Shown here piece by piece: positions 1 to 8,951 of a DNA stretch of 64,000 nt. Source of the DNA: Lysobacteraceae bacterium. Its GTDB lineage: Bacteria > Pseudomonadota > Gammaproteobacteria > Nitrococcales > AK92. The position numbers and the translations under genes are program-made. The notes under the pieces are model-generated. The model saw only the letters and a program-made list of their open reading frames with translations. It was not told where the DNA came from and did no database searches. Numbering within the stretch: position 1 is the first letter of the stretch; each line of letters opens with the position of its first letter. The DNA is taken from contig JAAYIK010000004.1 of assembly GCA_012523465.1 (NCBI GenBank), positions 62,001 through 126,000 of the forward strand, given 5' to 3'.

Positions 1-1
1 G

Positions 2-1174
2 GCAAAAATGGCGGATGTCTTCACCCAGGACATATTCTTCGGCAAGACCGTCCACGAGCAGCTGGGCGATCTGGCGCGGCAGCTGTTCGAAACCTTCCGC
101 TGCCCGCTGTTGCAGGTGGACTTCAAGCACGTCGGCAAGTGGCGCATCCGCTCGATCCGGCTCAAGGGCCTGGCGCGCTTGACCGAGCCGCAGGAAGACG
201 TGTTCGCTGCAGCGTTGGACGCCTTTTCGCGCGATGTCTGGCGCCGCAAGCCGCGGCGGCAGATGCGCTATCGCCTCGCGATTCTGCACAATCCGGAGGA
301 TAAGCTGCCGCCCTCCAATCCCAGGGCACTGAAGAATTTCATTCGTGTAGGCAGGAGCTTGGGGATAGACGTCACGCTGATCGAGCGGCGCGATTACGGC
401 CAGCTTGCCGAGTACGACGCACTGTTCATCCGCGAGACCACGGCCATCAACAACCATACGTACCGCTTCGCCAAGAAGGCCGAGAGCGAAGGCATGGTGG
501 TGCTGGATGACCCGGCCTCCATCATGCGCTGCACGAACAAGGTCTATCTTGCCGAGCTGCTGCAGCAGAACAAGGTGCCGACCCCCAGGACGCAGATTCT
601 GCGCAAGCAGGACCTCAAGCGACTGGACGATCTGGTCGAGACTCTCGGCTTGCCCATGGTGCTGAAGATCCCTGACGGCTCTTTCTCGCGCGGCATCGTC
701 AAGGTCAGCGACAGGGAGGAATTGGCACGGACCGCCGGCGAGCTGCTGAAGAAATCCGATTTGATCCTCGCGCAGGAGTACCTCTATACCGAGTTTGACT
801 GGCGCATCGGGGTTCTCAACAAAAAGCCAATCTTCGCTTGCCAGTATTTCATGTCGAAGGGGCACTGGCAGATCTACCAGCATGGCCCGGACGGCGAAGT
901 CGGTAGTGGCAGCTTCAAGACCTATCCCACTGTCGAGGTGCCGCCGCAGGTGCTTAAGGTTGCAGTCAAGGCGGCGAGCTTGATCGGCGACGGTCTCTAC
1001 GGCGTAGACCTCAAGCAGACCAAGGATGGCTGCTATGTCATCGAGGTCAACGACAACCCAAACATCGATGCAGGGGGCGAGGACAAATACCTCAAGGATG
1101 AGCTCTATCGGGTGATCTTGGAAGAATTCATCCGTCGCCTGGAGCTCAAGTGCAATACCCGACAGCCGGCCTGA
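2..1174 (-). other. placeholder note: no minus-strand gene opposite the first gene
   Basis: The minus strand opposite the first gene holds no reading frame that I can support; the real gene here is on the plus strand and is listed separately. Confidence 0.3.
2..1174 (+). CDS. RimK-like ATP-grasp protein with RLAN N-terminal domain (5' truncated by window edge)
   Basis: The frame is open to the first base, so the start lies outside; an internal ATG sits at 8. The visible part begins inside what looks like the RLAN (RimK-like ATP-grasp N-terminal) region, and the family is normally about 100 residues longer. From about residue 95 a RimK-type ATP-grasp fold follows. Visible marks are MRCTNKVYLAELLQ, the lysine stretch MVLKIPDGSFSRGI, and the metal/ATP site VIEVNDNPNID near the C-terminus. 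ATP-grasp enzymes of this group ligate a carboxylate to an amine through an acyl-phosphate; the substrate of this subfamily is unknown to me. A protein of the same type lies near ppsR/ppsA in pseudomonads, whereas here those genes lie some 58 kb away. Confidence 0.85.
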   Translation, partial: AKMADVFTQDIFFGKTVHEQLGDLARQLFETFRCPLLQVDFKHVGKWRIRSIRLKGLARLTEPQEDVFAAALDAFSRDVWRRKPRRQMRYRLAILHNPEDKLPPSNPRALKNFIRVGRSLGIDVTLIERRDYGQLAEYDALFIRETTAINNHTYRFAKKAESEGMVVLDDPASIMRCTNKVYLAELLQQNKVPTPRTQILRKQDLKRLDDLVETLGLPMVLKIPDGSFSRGIVKVSDREELARTAGELLKKSDLILAQEYLYTEFDWRIGVLNKKPIFACQYFMSKGHWQIYQHGPDGEVGSGSFKTYPTVEVPPQVLKVAVKAASLIGDGLYGVDLKQTKDGCYVIEVNDNPNIDAGGEDKYLKDELYRVILEEFIRRLELKCNTRQPA

Positions 1175-1315
1175 GGCAGCGTTGCCGTCGCCAATGACGG
1201 GGGTAAGCGTTATGCTGCGCTTGAGGCATGCAGCTTGTGCTGCTGCAGCAATCGTCCCTACTGTGGAGAGACGGCAGTGCCAGCTGGCAGAGCGCGAAGG
1301 GGGCGCCGAAGAGCA

Positions 1316-1582
1316 ATGAAAATTTGGGTTGAAACGCGCGAGAACGAGCAGGGCGACCACGAGCCTTGCCGGTTTCGGCTCGGCGCCAGCACGCTCGACG
1401 TGGCCGCGGTGCTCGATCGCTGGCTACACTGGGACCATGACTATTTCAAAGTCCAGGTCAGCGACGGCGGCATTTATATCCTGCACCACGACGCCGAGAC
1501 CGACTGCTGGGAGATCTCGCTCTACGAGAGCAGCCGGCTGCCGAGGCAGCTGGTTTTGCCGGAAGTAAGCCGGCGGCAATAG
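1316..1582 (+). CDS. small conserved-looking hypothetical protein (88 aa)
   Basis: The frame is open from 1235, but the leading stretch is arginine-rich and low complexity, so the ATG at 1316 (MKIWVETRENEQG) is the likely start. The product is acidic and soluble, with no signal peptide or membrane segment. The core pattern, a short beta strand, then DVAAVLDRWLHWDHDYFKV and GGIYILHHD, resembles small cytosolic proteins of the DUF6504 type; this is from memory and is weak. The last codons form the 5' arm of a terminator hairpin. No function can be assigned. Confidence 0.6.
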   Translation: MKIWVETRENEQGDHEPCRFRLGASTLDVAAVLDRWLHWDHDYFKVQVSDGGIYILHHDAETDCWEISLYESSRLPRQLVLPEVSRRQ

Positions 1583-1608
1583 CGGCAGGCCGGCTTTGGG
1601 CTTTTTTC
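1567..1608 (+). terminator. intrinsic terminator of the small hypothetical gene
   Basis: An 8-bp perfect inverted repeat, AAGCCGGC (1567-1574) and GCCGGCTT (1589-1596), has a 14-nt loop and is followed by a six-T run at 1602-1607. The 5' arm overlaps the last codons of the gene. Confidence 0.6.
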
Positions 1609-1759
1609 TAACGTCGTTCGTGAAAGGGGCGTCCGCTCGCGCTGGAGGTAGCGCTTTTTCCTGTCGCAATTGGGCTTGTTCGGTGAGGCTTTTTTGCGCC
1701 TGATGCGCGGGATGACGGATCTTTAATCGTCAACGGAAGCGCTTCATTTCAGTGCCGAT

Positions 1760-1782
1760 CGCCAAGCATTGGCGTTTTTTTT
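1760..1782 (+). terminator. intrinsic terminator, compact hairpin with T8
   Basis: CGCCAA (1760-1765), a GCA loop and TTGGCG (1769-1774) are followed directly by eight T residues (1775-1782). This is a textbook rho-independent signal on the plus strand. It would stop read-through toward the Liv operon, as a second terminator after the one at 1567-1608. Confidence 0.75.
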
Positions 1783-1886
1783 CGGCATTCCATCTTCCCG
1801 CACATTCGCGGGTCCGTGGCCGGGTGAGAGACGTCTTAGTGCCTGAAATCCTTGACGATTTTGCTGCGACGCAGCATGAAAGCTAG

Positions 1887-1915
1887 TTGACGCTTACGTA
1901 AACGGCATCTATGGT
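1887..1915 (+). promoter_or_regulatory. sigma70-like promoter overlapping a TTACGTAA operator-like palindrome
   Basis: TTGACG (1887-1892) is a 5/6 match to the -35 box. After a 17-bp spacer comes TATGGT (1910-1915), a 4/6 match to the -10 box. The perfect palindrome TTACGTAA (1894-1901) lies in the spacer right behind the -35 box, where a bound repressor would block polymerase. The full string TTGACGCTTACGTAAACG recalls LiuR-type sites of acyl-CoA/branched-chain catabolism regulators, from memory only. It lies about 210 bp before the first transporter gene. Confidence 0.5.
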
Positions 1916-2128
1916 CAGAGCATCGACGGCTGTGCGCAGCGGGCCGCCGCTGCCGGGCCGATGCGGTTGCAGCAACAGGCCGCAGGCCATGCAGGGACCG
2001 GCTCGCTTCGGAGGAGGTCGCGCCAGCCGCTGACCCACTGCCCTATGGGCAGAGGAGAGCGTGGAGGAGTGGCGCCGTCGCGGGACGGCGCGATGACAAC
2101 AAAAAACAGCGAAGCACAGGGGAGAGGC

Positions 2129-2932
2129 GTGGTAGCGAAGCATCAAAACGCCGCCCGGGACCGGGTCTTGGTCTGCGAGAGCGTCAGCCGCTGGTTCGGC
2201 GGCCTGCAGGCCTTAAAGGAGGTCGATCTCGTCATCGCGCGGGGCGAGATACTCGGCCTGGTGGGACCGAACGGTTCCGGCAAGACGACTCTGGTCAACA
2301 GCATCACCGGCTTTTACCCGCCGCAGCAGGGGCGAATCCTGTTCGAAGGGCAGGAGATCCACCGTCTCAAGCCCCACCAGATCGCCCAGCGGGGCATCGC
2401 CCGTACCTTCCAGAACGTGGCCCTGTTCAAGGGCATGAGCGTGCTCGACAACATCCTGCTGGGCCGTCACAACTTCATGCGTCCAAGTGTTCTCGGCTCG
2501 CTGTTCTACTGGTGGTGGGCGCAGAAGGAGGAGGTTCGGCAGCGGGCCAAGGTGGAGGAGATCATCGACCTGCTGCAGCTGGAGAGTGTGCGCGACGAGA
2601 TGGTGGAGTACATCCCGCTCGGTCTGCAGAAGCGTGTCGAGCTCGCGCGCGCGCTGGCTTCCGAGCCGCGCTTCCTGGTGCTGGACGAGCCGATGGCCGG
2701 CATGAACCAGGAAGAGAAGGAGTACATGGTGCGCTTCATCCTGGATGCGCACGAGGCGCTTGGCCTGACCATCCTGCTCATCGAACACCACATGGACGTC
2801 GTCACTGCCATTTGTGATCGGCTGGTCGTGCTTAACAACGGCGTGAAGATCAAGGAAGGCACGCCGCACGAGACCATCAACGATCCGGCCGTGGTCGCAG
2901 CCTACATCGGGAAGGTCAATCATGCAGCCTGA
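2129..2932 (+). CDS. livG: Liv-type ABC transporter ATP-binding protein (LivG family)
   Basis: Cytosolic ATPase of a branched-chain-amino-acid-type (HAAT) importer. The GTG at 2129 is preferred because AGGGGAGAGG lies just upstream (2118-2127); an ATG at 2093 in the same frame has no good ribosome site. Counting from the GTG, Walker A GPNGSGKTT is at 46-54, the Q-loop Gln at 95, signature-like LGLQKRVELARAL at 164-176, Walker B FLVLDEP at 182-188 and the H-loop His at about 220. The signature departs from LSGGQ, as is usual in LivG proteins. The 3' end overlaps the next gene by 11 bp, so the operon is tightly coupled. Company with an acyl-CoA synthetase suggests an organic acid substrate rather than an amino acid. 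Confidence 0.9.
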   Translation: MVAKHQNAARDRVLVCESVSRWFGGLQALKEVDLVIARGEILGLVGPNGSGKTTLVNSITGFYPPQQGRILFEGQEIHRLKPHQIAQRGIARTFQNVALFKGMSVLDNILLGRHNFMRPSVLGSLFYWWWAQKEEVRQRAKVEEIIDLLQLESVRDEMVEYIPLGLQKRVELARALASEPRFLVLDEPMAGMNQEEKEYMVRFILDAHEALGLTILLIEHHMDVVTAICDRLVVLNNGVKIKEGTPHETINDPAVVAAYIGKVNHAA

Positions 2933-4892
2933 AGCTCGCGCCATCACCTCGACCGAAACCACCGCAGCGCTCCAGCCGCAATGGCAGCGGGACGACAACC
3001 TGATCGCCCTGCTGGCCGAGAACGCGCGCCGCCATCCCGATCAGGTCGCCATGCGGGAGCGGGATCACGGCATCTGGCAGGAGTACACCTGGAAGGATTA
3101 TCTGGACCAGGTGCTTTGCTTCGCTGCCGGGCTCGAAGCCCTGGGCGTGCAGCCGGAGGATATCGTGCTGGTGGTCGGCGACAACCGGCCGGCCCTCTAC
3201 TTCGGCATGCTGGGCATGGTCGCGCTGCGGGCCATCCCGTCGCCGGCCTACCCGGATACCACGCCAGAGGAGCTGGAAGGACAGCTGCGCCGTGAGAAGG
3301 TCCGCTGGGCGCTGGCGGAGGATCAGGAGCAGGTGGACAAGCTGCTCCTGATCCGGGAGCGCTATCCGGCGCTGGAGACCATCATTTTCGACGACCCGCG
3401 CGGCCTCAAGGGCAAGGAGCCGCCCGGCACGCTGGCGTTCACCGACGTGGTCGAGCGCGGCCGTGCCCGCCTGGAGCGGGAGCCGACGTTGCGCGAAGAC
3501 CTGCTGAGCCGGGCCAGTGCCTATGACGTCGCGGCCTTGCTGCACTCTTCCGGCACCACCGGCGTTCCCAAGGGAATCCCGCTCAAGCACGGCAATATCC
3601 TGGCCGGCGTCCGCAACGCCGCCGCTGCCGGCTATTTCCGCGAGGGCGAGCAGCACATGGCCTATCTGCCCATCGCCTGGGTCGGGGACTTTATTTTCTC
3701 CATCGGCGCTGCCGTGGCCCTGCGCTTTACGGTCAACATCCCGGAGCGGCAGGAGACAGTGCTGCACGATCTGCGAGAGATCGCTCCCACCCTGTATTTC
3801 TGCTCGCCGCGGGCCTGGTCCAACATGCTGACCCGGATCCAGGTCGGCATGGACGAGTCGACCCCGTTCAAGCGCTGGCTGTACCGCAAGTTCATGCCCT
3901 TCGCCCTGGAGCTGGAGCGGCGCCGGCTGAACGGGCATCAGCCGACCCTCGCGGAGCGGCTGTGGCGGGCGCTGGGCGAGCTGCTGGTCTATGGGCCGAT
4001 CAAGGACCATCTGGGACTGGCGCGGGTGGAGCGGGCCTATACCGCGGGCGAGGCCATCGGTGAGGACGTGTTCCTGTTCTTCCGCGCCCTCGGGCTGAAC
4101 CTGCGGCAGTTCTATGGCCAGACCGAGAACTGCGCGCTGGCGGCGGCGCAGGCACCGGACGAGGTCAAGCTGCACACGGTCGGGCGGCCCTTCCCAGGGG
4201 TGGAGGTCAAGATCGACGACACCGGGGAGATCCTGGTGCGCGGCGAGAACGTCTTCCACGGCTACTACCAGAATCCCGAGGCGACCGCCGAGACCCTCAA
4301 GGACGGCTGGCTGCACACCGGCGACGCCGGCTACCTGGAGGAGGACGGTCAGCTGGTGGTCCTCGGGCGGGTCTCGGAAGTGGTGCACACCGCGCAGGGC
4401 GAGCGCTTCATTCCCACCTACATCGAGAACCGCCTGCAGTTCAGCCACTACATCAAGGATGCCTGCGTCATCGGCCAGGGCCGCGATTATCTGACCGCCA
4501 TCATCTGCATCGATTTGCAGGCTGTCGGCCACTGGGCGCAGGAGAACGGGGTGCCCTACACCTCCTATGCCGAGCTGTCGCAACAACCGCGGGTCTACGA
4601 CCTCATCGCCGACGTCATCGCCCGCACCAATAAGGTGCTGCCGCAGCCGCTGCGGATACGGCGCTTCGTCAACCTGCACAAGGAGTTTGATCCCGACGAC
4701 GGCGAGGTGACCCGCACCCGCAAGCTCCGGCGCAAGGTCATCGACGAGCGCTACAAGGCCATCATCGACGCCTTGTACAGCGGGCAGACCTCGATCGATT
4801 TCGAGGCCCAGATCACCTACGAGACCGGCGAGTCAGGCCTGCTGAAGCGGACGCTGACCATTCGCGATCTGCCGGTGGAGGAGGGGGCGTAG
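2922..4892 (+). CDS. AMP-dependent acyl-CoA synthetase embedded in the Liv-type operon
   Basis: A 656-residue adenylate-forming enzyme that activates a carboxylic acid to acyl-AMP and then to the CoA thioester. The phosphate-binding loop SSGTTGVPKG is at 209-218, YGQTEN at about 397, the GWLHTGD hinge region at about 461, and an A10-like RTRKLRRKV near the C-terminus. Length and pattern fit the long-chain FadD15-like group. The ATG at 2922 follows GGGAAGG and overlaps the end of livG; livH starts 3 bp after its stop. Its place between transporter genes implies uptake is coupled to CoA activation, trapping the acid in the cell. The exact acid (fatty, aromatic or dicarboxylic) cannot be read from the sequence. 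Confidence 0.9.
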   Translation: MQPEARAITSTETTAALQPQWQRDDNLIALLAENARRHPDQVAMRERDHGIWQEYTWKDYLDQVLCFAAGLEALGVQPEDIVLVVGDNRPALYFGMLGMVALRAIPSPAYPDTTPEELEGQLRREKVRWALAEDQEQVDKLLLIRERYPALETIIFDDPRGLKGKEPPGTLAFTDVVERGRARLEREPTLREDLLSRASAYDVAALLHSSGTTGVPKGIPLKHGNILAGVRNAAAAGYFREGEQHMAYLPIAWVGDFIFSIGAAVALRFTVNIPERQETVLHDLREIAPTLYFCSPRAWSNMLTRIQVGMDESTPFKRWLYRKFMPFALELERRRLNGHQPTLAERLWRALGELLVYGPIKDHLGLARVERAYTAGEAIGEDVFLFFRALGLNLRQFYGQTENCALAAAQAPDEVKLHTVGRPFPGVEVKIDDTGEILVRGENVFHGYYQNPEATAETLKDGWLHTGDAGYLEEDGQLVVLGRVSEVVHTAQGERFIPTYIENRLQFSHYIKDACVIGQGRDYLTAIICIDLQAVGHWAQENGVPYTSYAELSQQPRVYDLIADVIARTNKVLPQPLRIRRFVNLHKEFDPDDGEVTRTRKLRRKVIDERYKAIIDALYSGQTSIDFEAQITYETGESGLLKRTLTIRDLPVEEGA

Positions 4893-4894
4893 CC

Positions 4895-5773
4895 ATGGCG
4901 TATTTCCTCGAGCTGCTGGTCAACGGCGCCCTGACCGGGCTGATGTATAGCCTGGTGGCGCTCGGCATCGTGCTCATCTACAAGTCTTCCGGCGTGCCCA
5001 ACCTGGCGCAGGGCGCCATGGTGATGCTGGGCGCCTATGCGGTCTGGCTGATGGCGAGCTGGGACGTGCCGATTTATCTCGCCGTCGTGCTGGGGGCGAT
5101 CCTGATGTTCGCCTTCGGCTTGCTGGCGGAGCGGCTGCTGCTGCGCAAGATGGTCGGCCAGCCCATCATCATGATCGTCATGCTCACCTTGGGGCTGGAG
5201 ATCTTCCTGCGCGGCTTCGCGCCCGGCTTTCTCGGCGCCGCGCCCAAGCAGATCGACCTCGGCCTGGGGCTGGCGCCCATCATTCTTGGCGACGTCTTCA
5301 TCAACCGCGCCTATCTGGTCGGCGGCGTCATCGCGCTGCTGCTAATCGCGGCCTCGCTGCTGTTCTTCCGCACCCACATCGGCACCAAGCTGCGGGCGGT
5401 CTCCGACGATCATGTCTCCAGCTGGTCGGTGGGGATCTCGGTCGAGCGCGCCATCGGCATCTCCTGGGGGCTGGCGGGACTGACCGCCGTGGCCGCCGGC
5501 GTGCTCTGGGGCTCGGTGCAGGGCGTGGACTGGACGCTGTCGGCGTTACTGTTCCCGGCCGTCGCCGTCGTCATCCTCGGCGGACTCGACAGCATCCTCG
5601 GCGTGTTCCTGGCCGGGCTCATCGTCGGCATCCTCGGCAGCGTGGTGCCGGGCTATCTGGATCAGCTGGCCGGGGGTGGAACGCGTGACGTGGTCACCTC
5701 GCTGATCATCCTGTTGACCATCATGTTCCGACCCCACGGCATGTTCGGCCGCGAAGACATCGAAAGGGTGTGA
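4895..5773 (+). CDS. livH: Liv-type ABC permease (LivH family)
   Basis: A 292-residue integral inner-membrane protein with about eight hydrophobic segments. It shows typical LivH features: the N-terminal NGALTGLMYSLVALGIVLIY segment, GIS...AIGISWGLAGLTA in the middle, and a C-terminal ILGGLDSILGVFLAGLIVG transmembrane region ending in FRPHGMFGR. It pairs with LivM to form the translocation path. A purine-rich GGAGGAGGGGG lies before the ATG and overlaps the end of the synthetase gene. The next permease gene starts 4 bp after its stop. Confidence 0.92.
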   Translation: MAYFLELLVNGALTGLMYSLVALGIVLIYKSSGVPNLAQGAMVMLGAYAVWLMASWDVPIYLAVVLGAILMFAFGLLAERLLLRKMVGQPIIMIVMLTLGLEIFLRGFAPGFLGAAPKQIDLGLGLAPIILGDVFINRAYLVGGVIALLLIAASLLFFRTHIGTKLRAVSDDHVSSWSVGISVERAIGISWGLAGLTAVAAGVLWGSVQGVDWTLSALLFPAVAVVILGGLDSILGVFLAGLIVGILGSVVPGYLDQLAGGGTRDVVTSLIILLTIMFRPHGMFGREDIERV

Positions 5774-5777
5774 CGCC

Positions 5778-6851
5778 ATGTTCTATCGGCTTTCCGGCAT
5801 TCACCACACGCGCTACGAGAGCGCCAGCCAGCTGTGGCCGATCCCGGCCGACCGCTGGCAGGTCTATGCCCTGCTGGCGCTGGCGCTGGCAGCACCGCTG
5901 CTGGTCAGCGATCTCTACCTCACCAGCTATTTGCTGCCCTGGCTGATCATGACCTCAGCGGCGCTGTCGCTGACGTTGCTGATGGGCATCGCCGGCCAGC
6001 TGCACTTCGGCTTCGCCGCCGTCATGGCCATCGGCGCCTATACCAGCATCCATCTGGTCCGCTTTGGCCTGCCGTTCGAGCTGGCGCTGCTGGGCGCCGG
6101 CCTGATGGCAGCCCTGATCGGCGGGGTGTTCGGTGCCGCGGCCTTGCGCGTCAAGGGGCTGTACCTGGTGATGGCGACGCTGGCCATGCAGTATTTGGTG
6201 GACTGGATCATCGTCAATGTGCCCGCCATCAGCGGCGGCGCCCAGGCGACGCTGCAGACGCCGCGCACGACCTTTCTGTTCCTGCCGCTCCACAAGGACG
6301 AAGTCCGCTATTACGTCGCCCTGCTATGGGTGGTGCTGGTGACCCTCCTGATCCTCAACATCAAGCGCACCAGCTTCGGCCGGGCCCTGGTCGCGGTGCG
6401 CGACAAGGACTTCGCTGCCGCGGTGATCGGCATCAACATCGTCCGCTACAAGCTGATGGCCTTCTTCACCAGCTCCTTCCTGGGCGGGGTGACCGGCGCC
6501 GTGCTGGCCTACTGCTTCTACCAGGCCGTCACGCCGGAGCAGTTTTCCTTCAACGTCTCCATCCAGATCGTGGCCATGGTGCTTGTGGGCGGGCTGGGCA
6601 GCGTGCTGGGCGCCTACCTGGGCGCTGCCTTCGTGCTGCTGGTGCCCATCGTGCTGACCAATGCAGTGGCCTACTTGGCCGGCCTTGGCTTGCTGTCTGC
6701 CTCCACCAACCTGCTGGCCCATATCCCGCTGATGGTGTACGGCGGCCTGATCATCGGCTTCCTGCTGTTCGAGCCGTTGGGCTTGGCCAAGATCTATGAC
6801 AACTTGCGGAAATACTTCCTGGTCTGGCCGTTCCGGCACGCCAGAAGCTGA
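5778..6851 (+). CDS. livM: Liv-type ABC permease (LivM family)
   Basis: A 357-residue polytopic membrane protein, second permease of the importer. LivM marks are GIAGQLHFGFAAVMAIGAY (the GQ.SFGHA-like region), VKGLYLVMATLAMQ, RDKDFAAAVIGIN and VLVGGLGSVLGAYLGA. There is a longer hydrophilic N-terminus than in many LivM proteins (about 30 residues before the first membrane helix). It sits between livH and the binding-protein gene, all in the same direction with short gaps, so one transcript is expected. Confidence 0.92.
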   Translation: MFYRLSGIHHTRYESASQLWPIPADRWQVYALLALALAAPLLVSDLYLTSYLLPWLIMTSAALSLTLLMGIAGQLHFGFAAVMAIGAYTSIHLVRFGLPFELALLGAGLMAALIGGVFGAAALRVKGLYLVMATLAMQYLVDWIIVNVPAISGGAQATLQTPRTTFLFLPLHKDEVRYYVALLWVVLVTLLILNIKRTSFGRALVAVRDKDFAAAVIGINIVRYKLMAFFTSSFLGGVTGAVLAYCFYQAVTPEQFSFNVSIQIVAMVLVGGLGSVLGAYLGAAFVLLVPIVLTNAVAYLAGLGLLSASTNLLAHIPLMVYGGLIIGFLLFEPLGLAKIYDNLRKYFLVWPFRHARS

Positions 6852-6894
6852 GTTTGCTCTCGAGCCAAAACGACAACATCAGGAGGAGAAGGGA

Positions 6895-8142
6895 ATGAAG
6901 CGAACGCTTAAGAAAGCGGCCATGACGGCGGCCCTGGCTGTTCTGGTCGGCGCCGCGCCGGTGCAGGCGCAGAAAGAGCCGATCAAGTTCGGACTGCTGC
7001 AAGACTTCACTGCGGTCTATACCTTCGTCACCAGCGGTTACAACCAAGGCCAGCGCGATTACCTGACCCTCGTCAACGAGATGGGCGGGATCGACGGCCA
7101 TCCGATCGAGGTCACCGTGGTCGATACCGGCAACCAGCCGCAGCGCGGCATTGAAGCCTACAACCGCGTGCGGCGTGACGGCGCCATCCTGGTGGACTTC
7201 CTCAGCACTCCGGTGGCCAACGCCATGGTAAATCGGGTGCTGGAGGACGAGGTCGTCATGCTCACCGTCATGCATGGCCGCGGCGATGCCAGCGATGGCG
7301 AGACGTTCCCGTTCGTCTTCCCGCTGATGGCCCATTACTGGTCGCAGGCAGCCTTGCTGGTGGAGTACATCGACCTGTACGAGGGCGGCATCGAAGGCAA
7401 GAAGATCGCCCATGTCCACATCGACTCTCCGTTCGGCCGCGAGCCCATCCCGGTCTTGCAGGAGCTGGCCAAGCAGAAGGGCTTCACGCTGCGCACCTTC
7501 CCCTACGCCAGTCCGGGCAACGAGCAGTCCGCGACCTGGACCGAGGTGCGCCGCTTCCGCCCGGATCACGTCTTCATCTGGGGCGCCGGCGGCGGCCAGG
7601 CGGTGTCGGTGCGCGAGGCCATCCGCAACGGCATCTCGCCCGACAAGATTCTGTCCGTGGTGTGGCTGGCGGAAAGCGACATGCACAACGTGGGCGCCGA
7701 CATCGCCAAGGGCGTGAAGCGCTTCGAGGCGACCGTGACCGGCACCGACACGCCGATACTCCAGGAGATCATGGAGAAGGTGGTCAAGGCTGGCAAGAGC
7801 GCCGGCGATGCCAAGGAAGTCGGCAACACTTATTACAACATCGGCGTGGCCTCCATGGCCATCACCGTCGAGGGCGCTCGCCTGGCGCTGAAGGAGTTCG
7901 GCGCGCCGCTGACCGGCGACAAGCTGCGCCGGGGCATCGAGATGATCAAGGACTTCGACGCCCAGGGGCTGATCCCGCCGGTCTCTTACAGCAGCAAGGA
8001 CCACCAGGGCGGCGGCTTCGGCCGGGTGTCGCAGTGGAACGGCAAGTCCTGGGAGCCGGTGAGCGATTGGCACAATGCCTATCAGGACCTGGTCTGGGAG
8101 AAGATTCGGCAGGAGGCCGCCGAGTTCAAGAAGGGGCGCTGA
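6895..8142 (+). CDS. livK: periplasmic substrate-binding protein of the Liv-type transporter
   Basis: A 415-residue type-I periplasmic binding protein. The frame extends upstream to 6796, but the ATG at 6895 has a strong AGGAGGAGAAGGG before it and begins a classic signal peptide: KRTLKKA, a hydrophobic core, then PVQAQ with cleavage after Ala25. The mature part opens with IKFGLLQDFTAVY, the usual ligand-binding edge of Leu/Ile/Val-binding-like proteins. It delivers ligand to LivHM. Family members linked to an acyl-CoA synthetase are often described as urea/amide/branched-chain-type binders; the true ligand here is unknown. Confidence 0.92.
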   Translation: MKRTLKKAAMTAALAVLVGAAPVQAQKEPIKFGLLQDFTAVYTFVTSGYNQGQRDYLTLVNEMGGIDGHPIEVTVVDTGNQPQRGIEAYNRVRRDGAILVDFLSTPVANAMVNRVLEDEVVMLTVMHGRGDASDGETFPFVFPLMAHYWSQAALLVEYIDLYEGGIEGKKIAHVHIDSPFGREPIPVLQELAKQKGFTLRTFPYASPGNEQSATWTEVRRFRPDHVFIWGAGGGQAVSVREAIRNGISPDKILSVVWLAESDMHNVGADIAKGVKRFEATVTGTDTPILQEIMEKVVKAGKSAGDAKEVGNTYYNIGVASMAITVEGARLALKEFGAPLTGDKLRRGIEMIKDFDAQGLIPPVSYSSKDHQGGGFGRVSQWNGKSWEPVSDWHNAYQDLVWEKIRQEAAEFKKGR

Positions 8143-8145
8143 GCC

Positions 8146-8931
8146 ATGCTGACCCTGAGCAATGTCGAGGTCGTCTACGACAAGGTGTTTCTCGCCATTC
8201 GAGGGGTCTCGTTGGAAGTCGGGGAGGGCGAGATGGTCGCCCTCCTCGGTGCCAACGGCGCCGGCAAGAGCACGACCCTGAAGACCATCAGCGGCCTGCT
8301 GACTCCCGAACGCGGGGAGGTGACGCGCGGCAACGTGCAGTTTCGTGGCGAGGACATCGTCTCGCTGGGCGCGCCGGAGCGGGTTCGCCGTGGCTTAGTG
8401 CACGTGATGGAGGGCCGGCGAATCTTCGAGCACTTGACGCCGGACGATAATTTGTTGGCCGCCTACCGCAGCGGCGGCTCGCGTCAGCGGCTGCAGGAGC
8501 TGCGCGAGCGGGTGTACGAGTATTTCCCGCGACTTAAGGAACGGTACAAGACCAAGGCCGGCTATCTCTCCGGCGGCGAGCAGCAGATGCTGGCGATAGG
8601 CCGGGCGCTGATGACCGAGCCCAAACTGATCATGCTGGACGAGCCCAGCCTGGGATTGTCGCCGCTGCTGGTGCAGGAGATCTTCGGCATCATTCGCGAG
8701 ATCAATCAGCGCGAGAAGGTCAGCGTGCTACTGGTGGAGCAGAATGCCGCGGCCGCCCTGGAAGTGGTAAACCATGCCTATCTCATCGAGAACGGTCACA
8801 TCGTCATGAGCGGCTCGGCCGAGGTACTCAAGCAAAACCCCGACGTTCAGGAGTTCTACCTGGGCGGCAGCGGCAAGGTGGACTACCACAACGTCAAACA
8901 TTACCGCCGGCGCAAGCGCTGGCTGGCCTGA
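8146..8931 (+). CDS. livF: Liv-type ABC transporter ATP-binding protein (LivF family)
   Basis: A 261-residue second ATPase of the importer. Walker A GANGAGKST is near residue 34, the LivF-typical VMEGRRIFEHLTPDDNL follows, then signature LSGGEQQMLAIGRAL, Walker B LIMLDEPSLGLSP and VLLVEQN. A basic C-terminal tail (YHNVKHYRRRKRW) extends beyond classic LivF proteins. The gene starts 3 bp after livK. Having two different ATPases, two permeases and one binding protein makes the transporter complete. Confidence 0.93.
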   Translation: MLTLSNVEVVYDKVFLAIRGVSLEVGEGEMVALLGANGAGKSTTLKTISGLLTPERGEVTRGNVQFRGEDIVSLGAPERVRRGLVHVMEGRRIFEHLTPDDNLLAAYRSGGSRQRLQELRERVYEYFPRLKERYKTKAGYLSGGEQQMLAIGRALMTEPKLIMLDEPSLGLSPLLVQEIFGIIREINQREKVSVLLVEQNAAAALEVVNHAYLIENGHIVMSGSAEVLKQNPDVQEFYLGGSGKVDYHNVKHYRRRKRWLA

Positions 8932-8951
8932 TTGAGCGCGGAGGACTTGTT

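Larger units (their letters stand above)
1583..2128. other. 546-bp intergenic region with terminators and the Liv-operon promoter
   Basis: No supported gene. It holds the hairpin terminator at 1760-1782 and a sigma70-like promoter with a palindrome at 1887-1915. The transporter reading frame is open from 1961, but its first residues are low complexity and look untranslated. Confidence 0.6.

Noticed and set aside
2..1174. a gene on the minus strand opposite the ATP-grasp gene
   Set aside because: No supported frame; the entry with minus strand in the feature list is only a note saying so and should be ignored as a gene.
2916..4679. 587-codon minus-strand frame opposite the acyl-CoA synthetase
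   Set aside because: Antisense shadow; the plus-strand frame has all adenylate-forming motifs and operon spacing.
6751..8073. 440-codon minus-strand frame opposite livK
   Set aside because: Antisense shadow of a clear periplasmic binding protein.
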